A stretch of DNA of 64,000 nucleotides from Asparagopsis taxiformis (GCA_030407315.1 JALQPE010000436.1:152657-216656); one strand, 5' to 3'; shown: positions 21,092 through 31,363, counted from the stretch's first letter. Numbers and translations are program-made. Notes: generated by a model from the sequence alone, not told the origin.

Positions 21092-22971
21092 CCCCCACTG
21101 CGCCAACTATGCCGAGTACATCAGCCCCAGCAGGTAATGCAGTCAGGGACCCGAGGATAGCGGCAAGGGATGTTGTTTCTGAGCAACGTTCACAGGATGC
21201 CAACTATCATCGGCGGTCAGGTGGTACTGAGGGGAGAGAGCAGCCGGAGTGCGGGCCTCGTCACAACAGAGTGTCATTGGTGCCAAATATGCGCGTAACG
21301 CCCCCGCGACGTCAGGCTATTGGCGATGGAGGACATCATATTCCCGATAGCGTGGGAGATGGGGGGACGGTGAGGGCAGAGAGGTTGCATCCGCCGGAAT
21401 CCATCGATTTAATGGCGAGTCGCATCAATGCGCAGAAGAAGAAGATCGCGGAGCTGGAAAAAAAAGTGTTTAGCCAGGACATAGCAAACAAGGCGCTCAC
21501 CACGGAGATTGTTGCGTTGGAGGCTAAGGTGAAGACTCTGCAGGCGGAAAATGCCAGCCTTACTGCAATTGCGAGAACAGGTAGAATCAGTGATCACGGT
21601 GGCGGTAAGTCGAAAATACAGAAAGCCATTCCTGTGAAATACCTTGGAGTTCTTAGGGCGGTTGAGGAAAACCTGACAAAGTGGTGCAAGAACGAGACTA
21701 TGGAGCTGGACCCTATAGCGGAACAAACGCAGAGACGTTGGACTGGACGTACCATCGAGGTAGAGCCGGTAGAAGGGGCACTTTGGAGCGAAAACGGTGT
21801 AGGATATATTGCTACCCCTCCGGGCTATATCATCAAGAATCTGCAGTGGTATACACCTTCGTACAGGGACGAGAGTGATCTGCTGAATGACTTGGTGCGA
21901 CACGTACTGCGTCAAAGTCCGTGGTGTGATGTGTTTTCCGATGAGGAGCAGCGTGTGTGCTGTCAAGAGGCTGTGGCGGGGAGCAAGGAATTGAAAGTGA
22001 AGGTGACGCAGAAACTGTCCGACGTGATGAGTGCACGGAAGCGTAATGCGAGGGACAGATTGTTCGGTTCGCTGGGGTACACGAAATTAATGTCTAGATG
22101 CACGATGCTGACGACGCGAGCTGAGATGGACGAGCGAGAGGAACAAAAGCGCGAAGCGTCTGAGAAGCTTTTGAAACGGGAAAGTAACGGTGATTTGGAT
22201 ATGGGGAGGTGGCGAACGGCACCGTTCTCAGAGCTGCGATACAGCAAAGGCTTGGTTCCTGACAGCTTCGAAATGGAAGTGAATGGTGATGCATGGTTTA
22301 ACAACCGAGTAGCTGTGAATGTGCTGGACATCTTCAGGGGTTATTCGATACGACCAGAACAAGTAATGGACATAGAGACGAGCATACTAACGCTGGCGCG
22401 CCTGGATGCTTGGCTAGTGACTACTGTGGAGTGTTTGGATGAACCGAAGGGGAAAGGAGGTGCACGGCAGAAGGAGTTTACAAGGCGGTACAGTCAATAT
22501 GTGGGGGTAGCTTTTCAGCAATTAGTTGGTATGGTGGTGTACTGCATGTCTTGTCTCCAAGGCTCGCAAGCAAGGGAAGAAACGGACGTTGTCGAGAGCG
22601 AACAGCGGACTAGTGCACAGTCACGGCATGTGTTTGCAAGCCGTACTGTGACGAGAGAGGCTGTTGAAGTGTGGCAAAGCGGAGAGGGGTCTGGAATTGT
22701 TCATGTCGTTGATGATGTAAACCGCTGCTCATCACTTGTTCTAGTGTCCGAGGATTGGATTCAATCGCATATTACGTCAAACCTCGGTGCTGTAATGGAT
22801 TGTGTGATTGCGCAAGGACTAATTGGCGCAGAACTTTTCGTCGTTGACCCATATGCTGGACACCTGACTGCAAACCTGAATGTCGAAATCAATGCCCCAC
22901 AGTATGGGGGCATGGAGCGGCGCCATGCAGCCACTGCTGATAACGGTTTTGGCGTAATGGAGGATGGTTGA
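21088..22971 (+). CDS. C1: family C coiled-coil protein (627-aa reading)
   Basis: A coiled coil lies at about 108-162 (heptads around INAQKKKIAELEKKV and LEAKVKTLQAE). Downstream, VTQKLSDVMSARKRNARDRLFGSLGY resembles the TSALxxL...SRKxxK...FxxDLGF block of C3 and the broken copies, and a later helical block matches the C-terminus of C3. The first ATG in this frame is at 21109; upstream continuity with the 134-aa ORF is plausible. Plus strand, tail to tail with the transposase (77 bp apart). Function unknown: DNA-binding or oligomerising partner of the element proteins is a guess. Confidence 0.65.
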   Translation: MTPTAPTMPSTSAPAGNAVRDPRIAARDVVSEQRSQDANYHRRSGGTEGREQPECGPRHNRVSLVPNMRVTPPRRQAIGDGGHHIPDSVGDGGTVRAERLHPPESIDLMASRINAQKKKIAELEKKVFSQDIANKALTTEIVALEAKVKTLQAENASLTAIARTGRISDHGGGKSKIQKAIPVKYLGVLRAVEENLTKWCKNETMELDPIAEQTQRRWTGRTIEVEPVEGALWSENGVGYIATPPGYIIKNLQWYTPSYRDESDLLNDLVRHVLRQSPWCDVFSDEEQRVCCQEAVAGSKELKVKVTQKLSDVMSARKRNARDRLFGSLGYTKLMSRCTMLTTRAEMDEREEQKREASEKLLKRESNGDLDMGRWRTAPFSELRYSKGLVPDSFEMEVNGDAWFNNRVAVNVLDIFRGYSIRPEQVMDIETSILTLARLDAWLVTTVECLDEPKGKGGARQKEFTRRYSQYVGVAFQQLVGMVVYCMSCLQGSQAREETDVVESEQRTSAQSRHVFASRTVTREAVEVWQSGEGSGIVHVVDDVNRCSSLVLVSEDWIQSHITSNLGAVMDCVIAQGLIGAELFVVDPYAGHLTANLNVEINAPQYGGMERRHAATADNGFGVMEDG

Positions 22972-23048
22972 AATTAGTGCAGTAAATGTGACGTTGACTA
23001 GAAGGTTTATCATGTAGTACATTATCAATAGAGTGCTGCGATTTAGAT

Positions 23049-26000
23049 TTATTCTTCTTCATTATCATCTGTGAATTGGTAATCAGTGTTGGTGTAGAAG
23101 CGGTTGAGATAGAAACGGTGGTCCGACCAGTGCATTTGTTTCGTAAATGGCTTGACTGGAAAGTTACTTCGTACGATGTGCACGGTGCCAGATATAGTAG
23201 ATGCAGGAATGAGGTCAAACCAAGGACCACCTGCACTGTGGGATGCAGTGTCATTGCTGTCAACGGATCCGTTGTCCGGGTCCCATGTGGACCACTTTAA
23301 ACAAATGCACCCAAGTGATTTTTCCACAGCGGTTTTTGGGGCAAAGCAGGTCATATACTGAACGAAAGCGAGTTCTACAGGTTGAAACAGGTTTGGAGAC
23401 TGCAGGCGTACCAGTGCCAGGACGCGCCCTACCCATATGGTTCTGTAGTCATCGGCAGTTCCGGAGATGACGACAAAGGAGTACTGCGATCTCTTTGCGG
23501 GGCCGAACGATGAAGTTGCAAAGACGCGCTGCTGCTTGTGCCTCGACACGTTTGTGGGGCGAAGCATGCCACTGTGCGGGTCAAAGTCGTCGGCATCTGG
23601 GACGTACCCTCCCATGACGTAGGCGGACTTTACCACGGTGACGGAAATGTCCATGTCATGTATTGGAGGGCCTTCTGCCGTGGCGCGCAGTCTAGCGAGG
23701 GTGAGGAACGCTTGTGCAGCTGTGTCACCGAGTTGCTGGAATAGCGTTATGGTGCCAGACGGGAACGAGGAGTTGTGCAGCGGCAAAAGAGTGGCAGGAT
23801 CGGGCTGTCCGTCGATATCTGCAACGAGGAGGGTTGCATCGGGCAGCAGGGAGGCAAAGTCGTGCAGTGCAACGGTGAATCCGTCGCGAACGAGTACTGC
23901 ACCGTCTGTGGGCGATATCATGCGTGCGTTTCCCAATGTGTTCGATGGGGTATGACCAGTTGGAGTGGCCAAGGAGAATTCCATGTGGCGAATAGTCTCT
24001 TCCATGGCTGTGGAGCGCCTTCGAGAGGTTTTCCTATAACTCTGTTTGAACAGAAGATGCGAGTGTTCGTAGGGGCCTGCATCAATGTGTTCCAGGGCGC
24101 CATATCTCTGCAAGTCACCGGGAAGATGGTCTAGAAGATGGAACTTGAAAGTTTTGAGACCTGTGGTGTGGAATGGGCCGAGGGTGGAGAGCATTGATTG
24201 TTTGAAATAGGAAATGGAGTTCTGGAGGCTTTCTAGTTCGGCGGCAGTCCAGTGCTTGATGCGACCGCGTTTCATGACCCATGCGACGAGGTCAGAGTAT
24301 TGCGTGCAGATGGAAGTGAGGGGGGCTGTATCTACTTCGTCACAGCATGTGTCAATGAATGCTGCGATGAAAGGGAACACCATGTCGACATGGTGATAGT
24401 CTTTGGCTGCGAGCATGCCGCGTATGCCGTCCTCCGTGAAGAGGCCGTTCAAATTGGTGCCCTTCTCACCCTTGGAGAAGTCGACATGAAGACCGGTGAT
24501 GTAGTAGTCGCGTTCGATAGCGGACAGAATGCTGTTTGAGCCGGCGAGGATGGATTTTTTCACCTTCTTGAAGGTGCGAGGTGTCCCGGAATGGGAGGCA
24601 GTGGTGGTGAGGTCTGGGGAGCTGAGGCGGTGGACAATGCACTGTTTGATGAGCTTTGAGATGCCGAGGTGGAGATTGTGCAGAGGCTCGAAGGAGAAAA
24701 TGTTGTAGGGGTCTAGGGGACTGTTGGTGGGTAAAAGAGCGGTCGATTCGAGGACAGAGTGTTGTTCGAGGAGGGAGAGAGCTTCGAGCGGAGCAGTTGT
24801 ATGCTCCTGAGCGCTCTCTTGGCGTGCAGAGCGTGTATCATCGAGGGAGCGGGGCTGGTGTGGCGCGCTGGATTCAAGTTGAGTGGCGGGGATGTAGCAG
24901 CGGTGGCAGGGATGTGTGGTGGTAGTGCTGTTGCGAGTGCATGAGAGCTCTTTGGCCTCTGGAAAGTCGCAGCAATAATTGGCTAGGATGGGAAAGCATT
25001 GGCGGGCAGTTGCAGTGGAGTCTGTGCAGGGGAACCCGGAAGAGAACGCGGTGGATAGGGACGAAAACACTTTTTCGAGTGCTTTATGAAGAATATCAAT
25101 TTTGCGAGCGCGACTAGCAGAACTAGAGGTTGTCGGCATTTCATCACCGAACAAGGCGTTGGACGAAGGGTTAACAATGTACGGAAGATACCCGACGATG
25201 GTGAGGCCGGTACGGATGCAGTGGCGACGGAGGGGGGCGGAGAAGTTGAGCAGTGTGACGTGTATGGGGTATGCGACGATTGCGGAGCTCTTGAGGCTTG
25301 TGCTGCTCTTGTCGGAGTACACTTGGAGGAGGCCGGCAAAGGAGGAAGCGGTGGGATCATTTTCCTCTGCCCATACGACCTGTGGATCTTCCGAGAGCTG
25401 CACGCGCTGTCTAGTAACCTGGTGCAGCGTTTTCGCGAATTCTGTGTGTAGGGGATGAGAAAATATTGCGGTGCCGTCTGGGGCGGTCTGTGGGGAGGGG
25501 TGGAAGAGAGTATTTTGGTCGTTAGCCAGTGCTAACTGCCTGCGGAGCATGTCGACTGGGTCGCGGAGGTACAGCTGTGCCGAGTACTTACCAGTTTTGT
25601 CTGGAATGATGTGGCTCTTGTAACCTTCGGTGCGGAAATGTGTTTCGACCATGGAAGCGGTAACGTGGCGACATTCTTCTACGGTGCGAACGGCGCTGTT
25701 GAACTTTTCTAGGGAGAATGCGGGGTCTTGTAGGATGGTGATGACTTCGCTCACGCGGCCAGCGCCGGCCTTGTACTCGAGGGTTGTGAGACTGGCGGCG
25801 AGGGATTGCACGAGGAGGTCTGCGCGGGAGGGGGTTGAGGTTGGTGGCAGTGAAGCGTCACAGGGTGAGTCGCTGGAGGAAGCACGACCAGATTCTGGGT
25901 CTGGGGAGCTGGGTTGCGGGGAATCATGGTCGCCGTTTCGAGCAGGCTCATGGGTGACGGCAGGGACACGAGCGTTGTTGAAATGTTGGGGAGAGGGGTT

Positions 26001-26087
26001 GAAACGGTAGCGACACGTTCGCTCATGCAGCGCGAGCGCATAAGCATCTACGCAGTAGTAGAAGCACCCTTCATACTTGCATTCCAT
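23049..26087 (-). CDS. Plavaka/KDZ-like transposase of E1 (1012 aa)
   Basis: An N-terminal zinc finger (CKYEGCFYYC...H...C, residues 3-25) is followed by a transposase core. Candidate catalytic residues are Asp259 in VYSDKS, Asp374 in CCDFPE followed by the C-x2-C pair CHRC (394-397), and Glu467 in FSFEPLHNLHLG. This order, and the DFPE...PCHRC and LHNLHLG signatures, match Plavaka transposases of the KDZ superfamily known from fungal genomes. All three acidic residues are present in an uninterrupted frame, so it may be active. The start at 26087 keeps the zinc finger. Confidence 0.8.
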   Translation of the reverse strand: MECKYEGCFYYCVDAYALALHERTCRYRFNPSPQHFNNARVPAVTHEPARNGDHDSPQPSSPDPESGRASSSDSPCDASLPPTSTPSRADLLVQSLAASLTTLEYKAGAGRVSEVITILQDPAFSLEKFNSAVRTVEECRHVTASMVETHFRTEGYKSHIIPDKTGKYSAQLYLRDPVDMLRRQLALANDQNTLFHPSPQTAPDGTAIFSHPLHTEFAKTLHQVTRQRVQLSEDPQVVWAEENDPTASSFAGLLQVYSDKSSTSLKSSAIVAYPIHVTLLNFSAPLRRHCIRTGLTIVGYLPYIVNPSSNALFGDEMPTTSSSASRARKIDILHKALEKVFSSLSTAFSSGFPCTDSTATARQCFPILANYCCDFPEAKELSCTRNSTTTTHPCHRCYIPATQLESSAPHQPRSLDDTRSARQESAQEHTTAPLEALSLLEQHSVLESTALLPTNSPLDPYNIFSFEPLHNLHLGISKLIKQCIVHRLSSPDLTTTASHSGTPRTFKKVKKSILAGSNSILSAIERDYYITGLHVDFSKGEKGTNLNGLFTEDGIRGMLAAKDYHHVDMVFPFIAAFIDTCCDEVDTAPLTSICTQYSDLVAWVMKRGRIKHWTAAELESLQNSISYFKQSMLSTLGPFHTTGLKTFKFHLLDHLPGDLQRYGALEHIDAGPYEHSHLLFKQSYRKTSRRRSTAMEETIRHMEFSLATPTGHTPSNTLGNARMISPTDGAVLVRDGFTVALHDFASLLPDATLLVADIDGQPDPATLLPLHNSSFPSGTITLFQQLGDTAAQAFLTLARLRATAEGPPIHDMDISVTVVKSAYVMGGYVPDADDFDPHSGMLRPTNVSRHKQQRVFATSSFGPAKRSQYSFVVISGTADDYRTIWVGRVLALVRLQSPNLFQPVELAFVQYMTCFAPKTAVEKSLGCICLKWSTWDPDNGSVDSNDTASHSAGGPWFDLIPASTISGTVHIVRSNFPVKPFTKQMHWSDHRFYLNRFYTNTDYQFTDDNEEE

Positions 26088-26684
26088 GTCGAGTTTTGAC
26101 GCAAAAGGGAGGATTGCGAGCTGAACAGGGGAGACTGTGCCGTCCAGATGCGACCAATTTTATTTTTGTGGTGCTTTCGAGACTTGGAATGTAACGTGTT
26201 CGTAGTTTTTTGGGTAGTAGTTTTGTGCTCACTCCAGCTGACATCCCAACGGTGGAATTTAACCGAGAGTTCAATCATTTCCAACTGTTACATCACATTG
26301 CGTGCTGGCAACGTGTGCATGGAAGGACGAACGACTGCCCTGGGAGATGAATTTTCAATTAATTCATTTGTAATAATAAACTTTTTTATTTCCAAACTTC
26401 GTGGAATCTGAATGTGCTTTACAGCGGATATGCCACAGATCATGTAAGGAAAGCAAATGGATTCTCATATATATGATTATATGTTTATATTCGTTGTTCT
26501 CGATCCGGATCTCTTTGTTCGGGGAATCAGAGACCATGGCTTGGGCCATACTCAATCTCACTGCCGGCGATGATTTCGAGTATGCACAGCAAGACTTAAG
26601 CGGACGCAGAAAGCTGTCCGGTCGACGCCGCAGGCTCCACTCCGCCCTCATCACCGACTGATCTTCTTTGACCGACTTTGCTTT
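26088..26684. other. Transposase upstream region
   Basis: Sequence 5' of the E1 transposase, AT-rich near 26350-26400. Small ORFs on both strands show no family resemblance. It presumably includes the transposase promoter. Confidence 0.4.
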
Positions 26685-26722
26685 GTACGTGCGCGAATCT
26701 TGATCAAGATTCGCGCACGTAC
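26685..26722. repeat. Perfect 38-nt palindrome
   Basis: The two 19-nt arms, starting GTACGTGCGCGAATCTTGA, are exact reverse complements with no loop. It stands alone, between the transposase upstream region and the tandem intron-like array. Confidence 0.9.
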
Positions 26723-26749
26723 CTTCGTTCCATCCTCTACCCTCGAGGG

Positions 26750-27790
26750 TATGCGTTGAGGGAAGCGTGGGTTTTGAGTCTGACTATTTCCGTTGATGCG
26801 ATATTTTTCATGGGAAGCCTGTTGACTGATGGTGTGTATTGAGCGGAGGATGGAAGAGAGGTACGTGAAGTTTTGAAAGTATGCTGTGAGGGAAGGTTGA
26901 TTTTGAGTCTGACTGTTGTGGTTGATTCCGATGTTGTGTAGATGATGCAGGAATGTTGATGACGGAAGGTAAGTTTCATTGAGTGCCAAGATGTGCTTTG
27001 CGAAGATATGGACTGCTGACTATGATTATTGTTAATTGCAAGGTTTTTGGATCATGGTTTGTATTGTGTGTAGGATGGATGAGAGGTACATTTGCGAGTT
27101 CTCAGGGTATGTAGCGAGGGAAACGTTGGTTTTCAATCTGACTGTTGCGATTGAATCCGATGTTGCGTAGGTGATGGAGGAATAGTGATGACGGAAGGTA
27201 AGTCACATTGGGCGCCCAGACCGGTTGTGCGAAGATGCGGAATGCTGACTACTTTTCTTGGCTACACGATTACGTGATTTATGGTTTTTATTGTGTGCAG
27301 GATGGAACAGGTAAAGTAAGTGTGCGAGTTTTGAAAGTAAGCAGCGAGGGAAGGTTGGTTTTGAGTCTGACTATTTCCGTTGATGCGATATTTTTCATTG
27401 GAAGCCTATTGAGTCATGGTGTGTATTGTGTGGAGCGAAGGTAAGTGTGCGAGTTTTGAAAGTATGCTGTGATGGAAGGTTGGTTTTGAGTCTGACTGTT
27501 GTGGTTGATTCCGATGTTGTGTAGATGATGCAGGAATGTTGATGACAGAAGGTAAGTTTTACTGAGCACCAAGACTTGTTTTGCGAAGATATGGACTGCT
27601 GACTTTGATTATTCATTGCAAGGTTTTTGGATCATGGTTTGTATTTTGTGTAGGATGGATGATTCAGTCATCCTCTCGGAGAGGTAAGTAAGGGAGTTTC
27701 TAGGATATCTGTCGTGGTAAGCGTTGCTTTTGAGTCTGACTGTTGTGGTTGATTCTGATGTTGTGTATGTGATGCAGGAGTGGTGAAGCA
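26750..27790 (+). repeat. Tandem array of intron-like units with tiny exon-like spacers
   Basis: Units of about 100 bp repeat imperfectly. Each starts with GTAAGT or GTACNT (26861, 26969, 27086, 27198, 27441, 27552, 27684), carries CTGAC about 40 nt before its end, and closes with TAG or CAG (26950, 27073, 27170, 27300, 27533, 27653, 27777). The candidate introns are 85-105 nt; the pieces between them are only 10-30 nt (for example 26951-26968, 27074-27085, 27654-27683). Two intron types alternate. The signals are visible, but whether the array is transcribed and spliced is unknown. Confidence 0.55.
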
Positions 27791-28140
27791 GGAACGGCAG
27801 GACTCAAGGAGAGTGAAGAAGGGATGTAGGAAGATGGGGAATGAAGCTGTGAAGTGTTTCTGGTATGTGTATATTTTGGGGCATACGATAGAAGTGAGAG
27901 TGCGTTTCAAGTGGTGTAAGATTTTGCTGACCATGTTCGTGTTTGATGTCTTGATGATTTAATGGGCTGGGGTGGTGTCGAGGAAAGCGGGGATGGTATT
28001 GGGAAGGAGCGTATTTTTTGTAATCTAGGTCGTGAGGGTTCTTGCAGTATGTGCGGATGGTGGTGCATGGCGTTCGGATGGTAGGGAGAACGCGATAGTG
28101 AGGGAGATGGGTGATCGACGATATGCTGACAGGTATTTTG
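27791..28140. other. No confident gene
   Basis: Purine-rich plus strand following the intron-like array. An open stretch (27780-27962, VKQERQDSRRVKKG) could be a last exon of that array, but nothing supports it beyond position. Confidence 0.3.
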
Positions 28141-28242
28141 TATTCTGGCTGGATACGTATTTCCTATTCTAACCGGGTATTTATTTCCTATTCTAACCGG
28201 GTATTTATTTCCTATTCTGACCAGATATGTATTCCCTATTCT
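28141..28242. repeat. 24-bp tandem repeat, about five copies
   Basis: TATTCT recurs at 28141, 28165, 28189, 28213 and 28237, each exactly 24 bp apart, within a unit of the type TATTCTAACCGGGTATTTAT. It lies inside the right end of E1. Confidence 0.85.
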
Positions 28243-28363
28243 AGAGAGACGTATTGTATACGAGCAGTTTCCTAAATGAGAGAATAAAATACGGTCCGAT
28301 ATGGGCCCTGAATTTACCATCCGCTGTAATTTCTTCCCTCCTGGTTTTCGCTGATATATTGTA

Positions 28364-28930
28364 TACTGGATGTCGGGTCCTAGTATTCCGCCATATGTAC
28401 TAGAGAAAGTGGATGTCGGGTCCTAGTATTCCGCCATATGTACTAGAGAAAGTGGATGTCGGGTCCTAGTATTCCGCCATATGTACTAGAGAAAGTGGAT
28501 GTCGGGTCCTAGTATTCCGCCATATGTACTAGAGAAAGTGGATGTCGGGTCCTAGTATTCCGCCATATGTACTAGAGAAAGTGGATGTCGGGTCCTAGTA
28601 TTCCGCCATATGTACTAGAGAAAGTGGATGTCGGGTCCTAGTATTCCGCCATATGTACTAGAGAAAGTGGATGTCGGGTCCTAGTATTCCGCCATATGTA
28701 CTAGAGAAAGTGGATGTCGGGTCCTAGTATTCCGCCATATGTACTAGAGAAAGTGGATGTCGGGTCCTAGTATTCCGCCATATGTACTAGAGAAAGTGGA
28801 TGTCGGGTCCTAGTATTCCGCCATATGTACTAGAGAAAGTGGATGTCGGGCCCTAGTATTCCGCCATATGTACTAGAGAAAGTGGATGTCGGGCCCTAGT
28901 ATTCCGCCATATGTACTAGAGAAAGTGGAC
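28364..28930. repeat. 43-bp minisatellite, 13 copies
   Basis: Nearly identical head-to-tail 43-bp units containing GGATGTCGGGTCCTAGTATT and GTACTAGAGAAA. The last two copies carry GGGCCC instead of GGGTCC. The units contain CTAGTA/TACTAG, the motif that also flanks the left end, so this looks like an amplified subterminal repeat of E1. Confidence 0.95.
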
Positions 28931-29024
28931 GTCCGCATCCAAAAAATTTTTATTTTTTTTTGGACGCGGACGTTCATTTGTTCTAGTAAATCTCGGGGCC
29001 GACTAGGACCCGTACTAGAGAGAC

Positions 29025-29064
29025 TGGACGTCCGCGTCCACTTCCGAAAACACAGACGTACGGC
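29025..29064 (-). repeat. Right terminal inverted repeat of E1
   Basis: Reverse complement of the left repeat at 38 of 40 positions, ending CGTACGGC at 29064. A further GGACGTCC box precedes it at 28928. Confidence 0.85.
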
Positions 29065-29362
29065 TTGGTTACTATTCTAGTCGCTAAAGTCTGTAATCAA
29101 GCCACTCCCCTAAACACGGGATTGACCCTAACAGTGATTTTCGCCCTGGCTTTAAGCGTTAGTAGTAACATAAACGCAGTAGTAGTGTAGTTGACAACTT
29201 TTGTGGCAGTAGGGAACATTGTAGTGATTTCGTATCATACGGTAAAAATGCAAAATTGGACGTTACAGATATGGGTGAGTAGTATTGAAGAAGTCAACGA
29301 AGACTTTTCCTAAACAGAATTGCAAATTGTGGGCTCTAGTATCTTTGTTTGGTGGAGGAACT

Positions 29363-31057
29363 ATGACCAGGCGGGAATCATTGCGAATTAGGCGCCAAAG
29401 CGAAAAAGCAATAGCGTGTCGCGAGCGTGAACCGGCTGCAGCTGTTGATACACTTCCGTCTGTCGGCACCCAAATAGAGTTATGGTTCCAGGTGGGGGAC
29501 GACGCAATGTGGTGGAAGGCTATGGTAGTGGAAATGAAACTTCCCGAGCAGTATCCTATTTGCTCGGGTAAACCATCAGTGGGTGACCGCATCGATGTGA
29601 ACAGAAGAGATGGCGTGTACACGCCCAGTGTGGTGGAGCAGCAGGGTCAGGATTTGGATACTGCAATTGTGAAGTTACCGGCGGAGGAAAAGGATATTGC
29701 AGTAACGGAAGTGTCAAAGTGGCGGTATTCGGATTCTGTGAAGCCAAGGCATGATGAAATAGTGGTTGCGGAAGGCAGATTGTTATACAATGCTATTCCT
29801 GAAAAGAATTACCCTTGCGTCTCCTATGAACACGTAAAATTTGTGCTGGGAAGTAAGTTAATGTCCAGGGGTCAGTCACCAACACAGTGGCGAAGGAGCA
29901 ACGGAGAGGTTGTGGACTACGAAGAGGCCGGAGTGGAACATCATGTCGAATCGGATGGTGAATCTGAAGCGATGTACCCGCAAAAGAGGAAGTGAAAAGT
30001 GGAATCGGTACTTGATTCCAACACATACAGTGGCATGGAGAAGAGGCTGAGAACACTAGAAAGTATTATTCTTTCTGGAAGTGGTGGCGATCATCGGATG
30101 GTTTACGATGGGAAAGTTCCAATAGAACCTGCACTCACGTCCACTAGACCGGTTCTATTGATGCTTTTGCGCCGCTCAGTCGAGAAAGCTGTAGAGCAGG
30201 CAAACAGAATTACGTTGTCAAACTCCGGGACGGATTTTCCGCATAGTGAGGTGGATGGTGCATGTACCAGTGGGACAGTTGTGAGTGGTCCAGTGCATAT
30301 TCCTGCTTTATTGAGCACAGCCGTATTCCGGGAAATGTTGAAGGGAACAACAGAGTTGTATGCAGGATGTTATTACAAAGTTTACCCTGGGATTCATGAG
30401 GCAGTGAGCGGAACTGGTGCTGAAGCTGTGAAAATTACATGTTCCAGTTTCGCAGTAGTATCAGACTTGTTAGGATTACCTCACCCGTGGCGAATGGAGT
30501 CATTGCTGCACAGACGAAAGCCTGGAGCGGCAGTGGAAGAGGAAGAAGGGGGAGTGATTAGCGGAAATCGGCCTAGGAGCCCATAGTTCTTGCGCTTGCT
30601 TGGTGCATTGTTGTGCACAGAAACGACGAACGGAGATCCATCGTCTGTTGCAATTGGCAGTAGCTCGTTCTGCGTATCCGGAGCAAAATCGAACACGTGG
30701 TGCCTAGTGCGCAAGAATAGTTCTGCGGTCCAAGGTCAATATGTGCATGGCATGGAGCTGAAAAAATGCCCATCGATTTGTGCCGTGCATGGGAGGCCTG
30801 ACGGGGATGCGAGTCGGGAAGGGTGGAAAGGTGACGGGAAGAAGAGTTTTCGTATAGAATGGCAACCGATAACGCAAAAGAAAAGGGGACAGACAGGGGA
30901 TGTTTTGTGGAGAACATTTCGAATTCATATACCCTACGTCGTATTCCGAGTTTTTGGCGAACCATGGCGAATAGACAGGTTGATATCGGAAGATTTAGTC
31001 AAAGACGTGGTGGGGTATAACTTTTCAGACAAAAGGGCAGAGGAGTACATAAAATGA
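29363..31057 (+). pseudogene. Decayed family D gene of Z (two in-frame stops)
   Basis: One continuous frame of about 565 codons from ATG 29363 (MTRRESLRIRR) to 31057, interrupted only by TGA at 29993-29995 and TAG at 30584-30586. It matches D3: an N-terminal IELWFQVGDDAMWWKAMVVEM (D3: VIEVQWEL...VWWSAIVKEI), a short coil (MEKRLRTLESII), then LLGALLC...DPSSVAIGSSSFC and LWRTFRIHIPYVVFRVFG. With no frameshift and only two stops, it looks recently inactivated. The first segment resembles a Tudor/Agenet-type fold by its WWxAxV pattern; that is tentative. Confidence 0.8.
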
Positions 31058-31363
31058 TACCAGTAGTGAAATGAATAAAGCAGGAACGGTTCTACCAGGC
31101 TAATACACACTCATTTATACTGAGAACTAGATGCAAACAATGCCAGACTACGTAGGCAAAGATAGCAGAACAGTAAACAGAATTCTACAAATCAATTAAA
31201 GAAATACCAAGTTCATCATCTTCCTCTAGAGGTGCACAATGAAAAGTAGATGCTACCCTGGCTGTTGGGTTTTCGTAGGATTGTTCCATCTGTGTGGCAT
31301 TAGAATCGAACCGCACCGACATGTATTCCTCTGCAGTGATGTTTCTCTTCTTCCTAATAATAC
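31058..31363. other. Convergent D-C spacer
   Basis: Short AT-rich gap between the 3' ends of the decayed D and C genes of Z. No feature seen. Confidence 0.4.

Larger units (their letters stand above)
5668..29064. mobile_element. Element E1: 23.4-kb KDZ/Plavaka-type transposon
   Basis: E1 is bounded by 40-bp terminal inverted repeats (5668-5707 and 29025-29064) with only two mismatches. It contains intact minus-strand genes for a ParB-dioxygenase (A1), a methyltransferase-SET protein (B1) and a Plavaka-like transposase, plus a plus-strand coiled-coil gene (C1, in two overlapping ORFs). The gene region is interspersed with palindrome-bearing repeat modules. No family D gene is visible. No target-site duplication is evident (ATA left, TTG right). 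The intact ORFs imply it is younger than the host elements Y and Z. Confidence 0.75.

Noticed and set aside
28364..28930. Regular repeats resembling a CRISPR array
   Set aside because: The 43-bp units are directly adjacent with no unique spacers, no cas genes are present, and the context is eukaryotic. It is a minisatellite.
29285..31057. Stop-codon reassignment to explain the in-frame TGA and TAG
   Set aside because: Intact genes nearby run for over 1,000 codons without internal stops, and the interrupted genes belong to decayed elements that also carry frameshifts.
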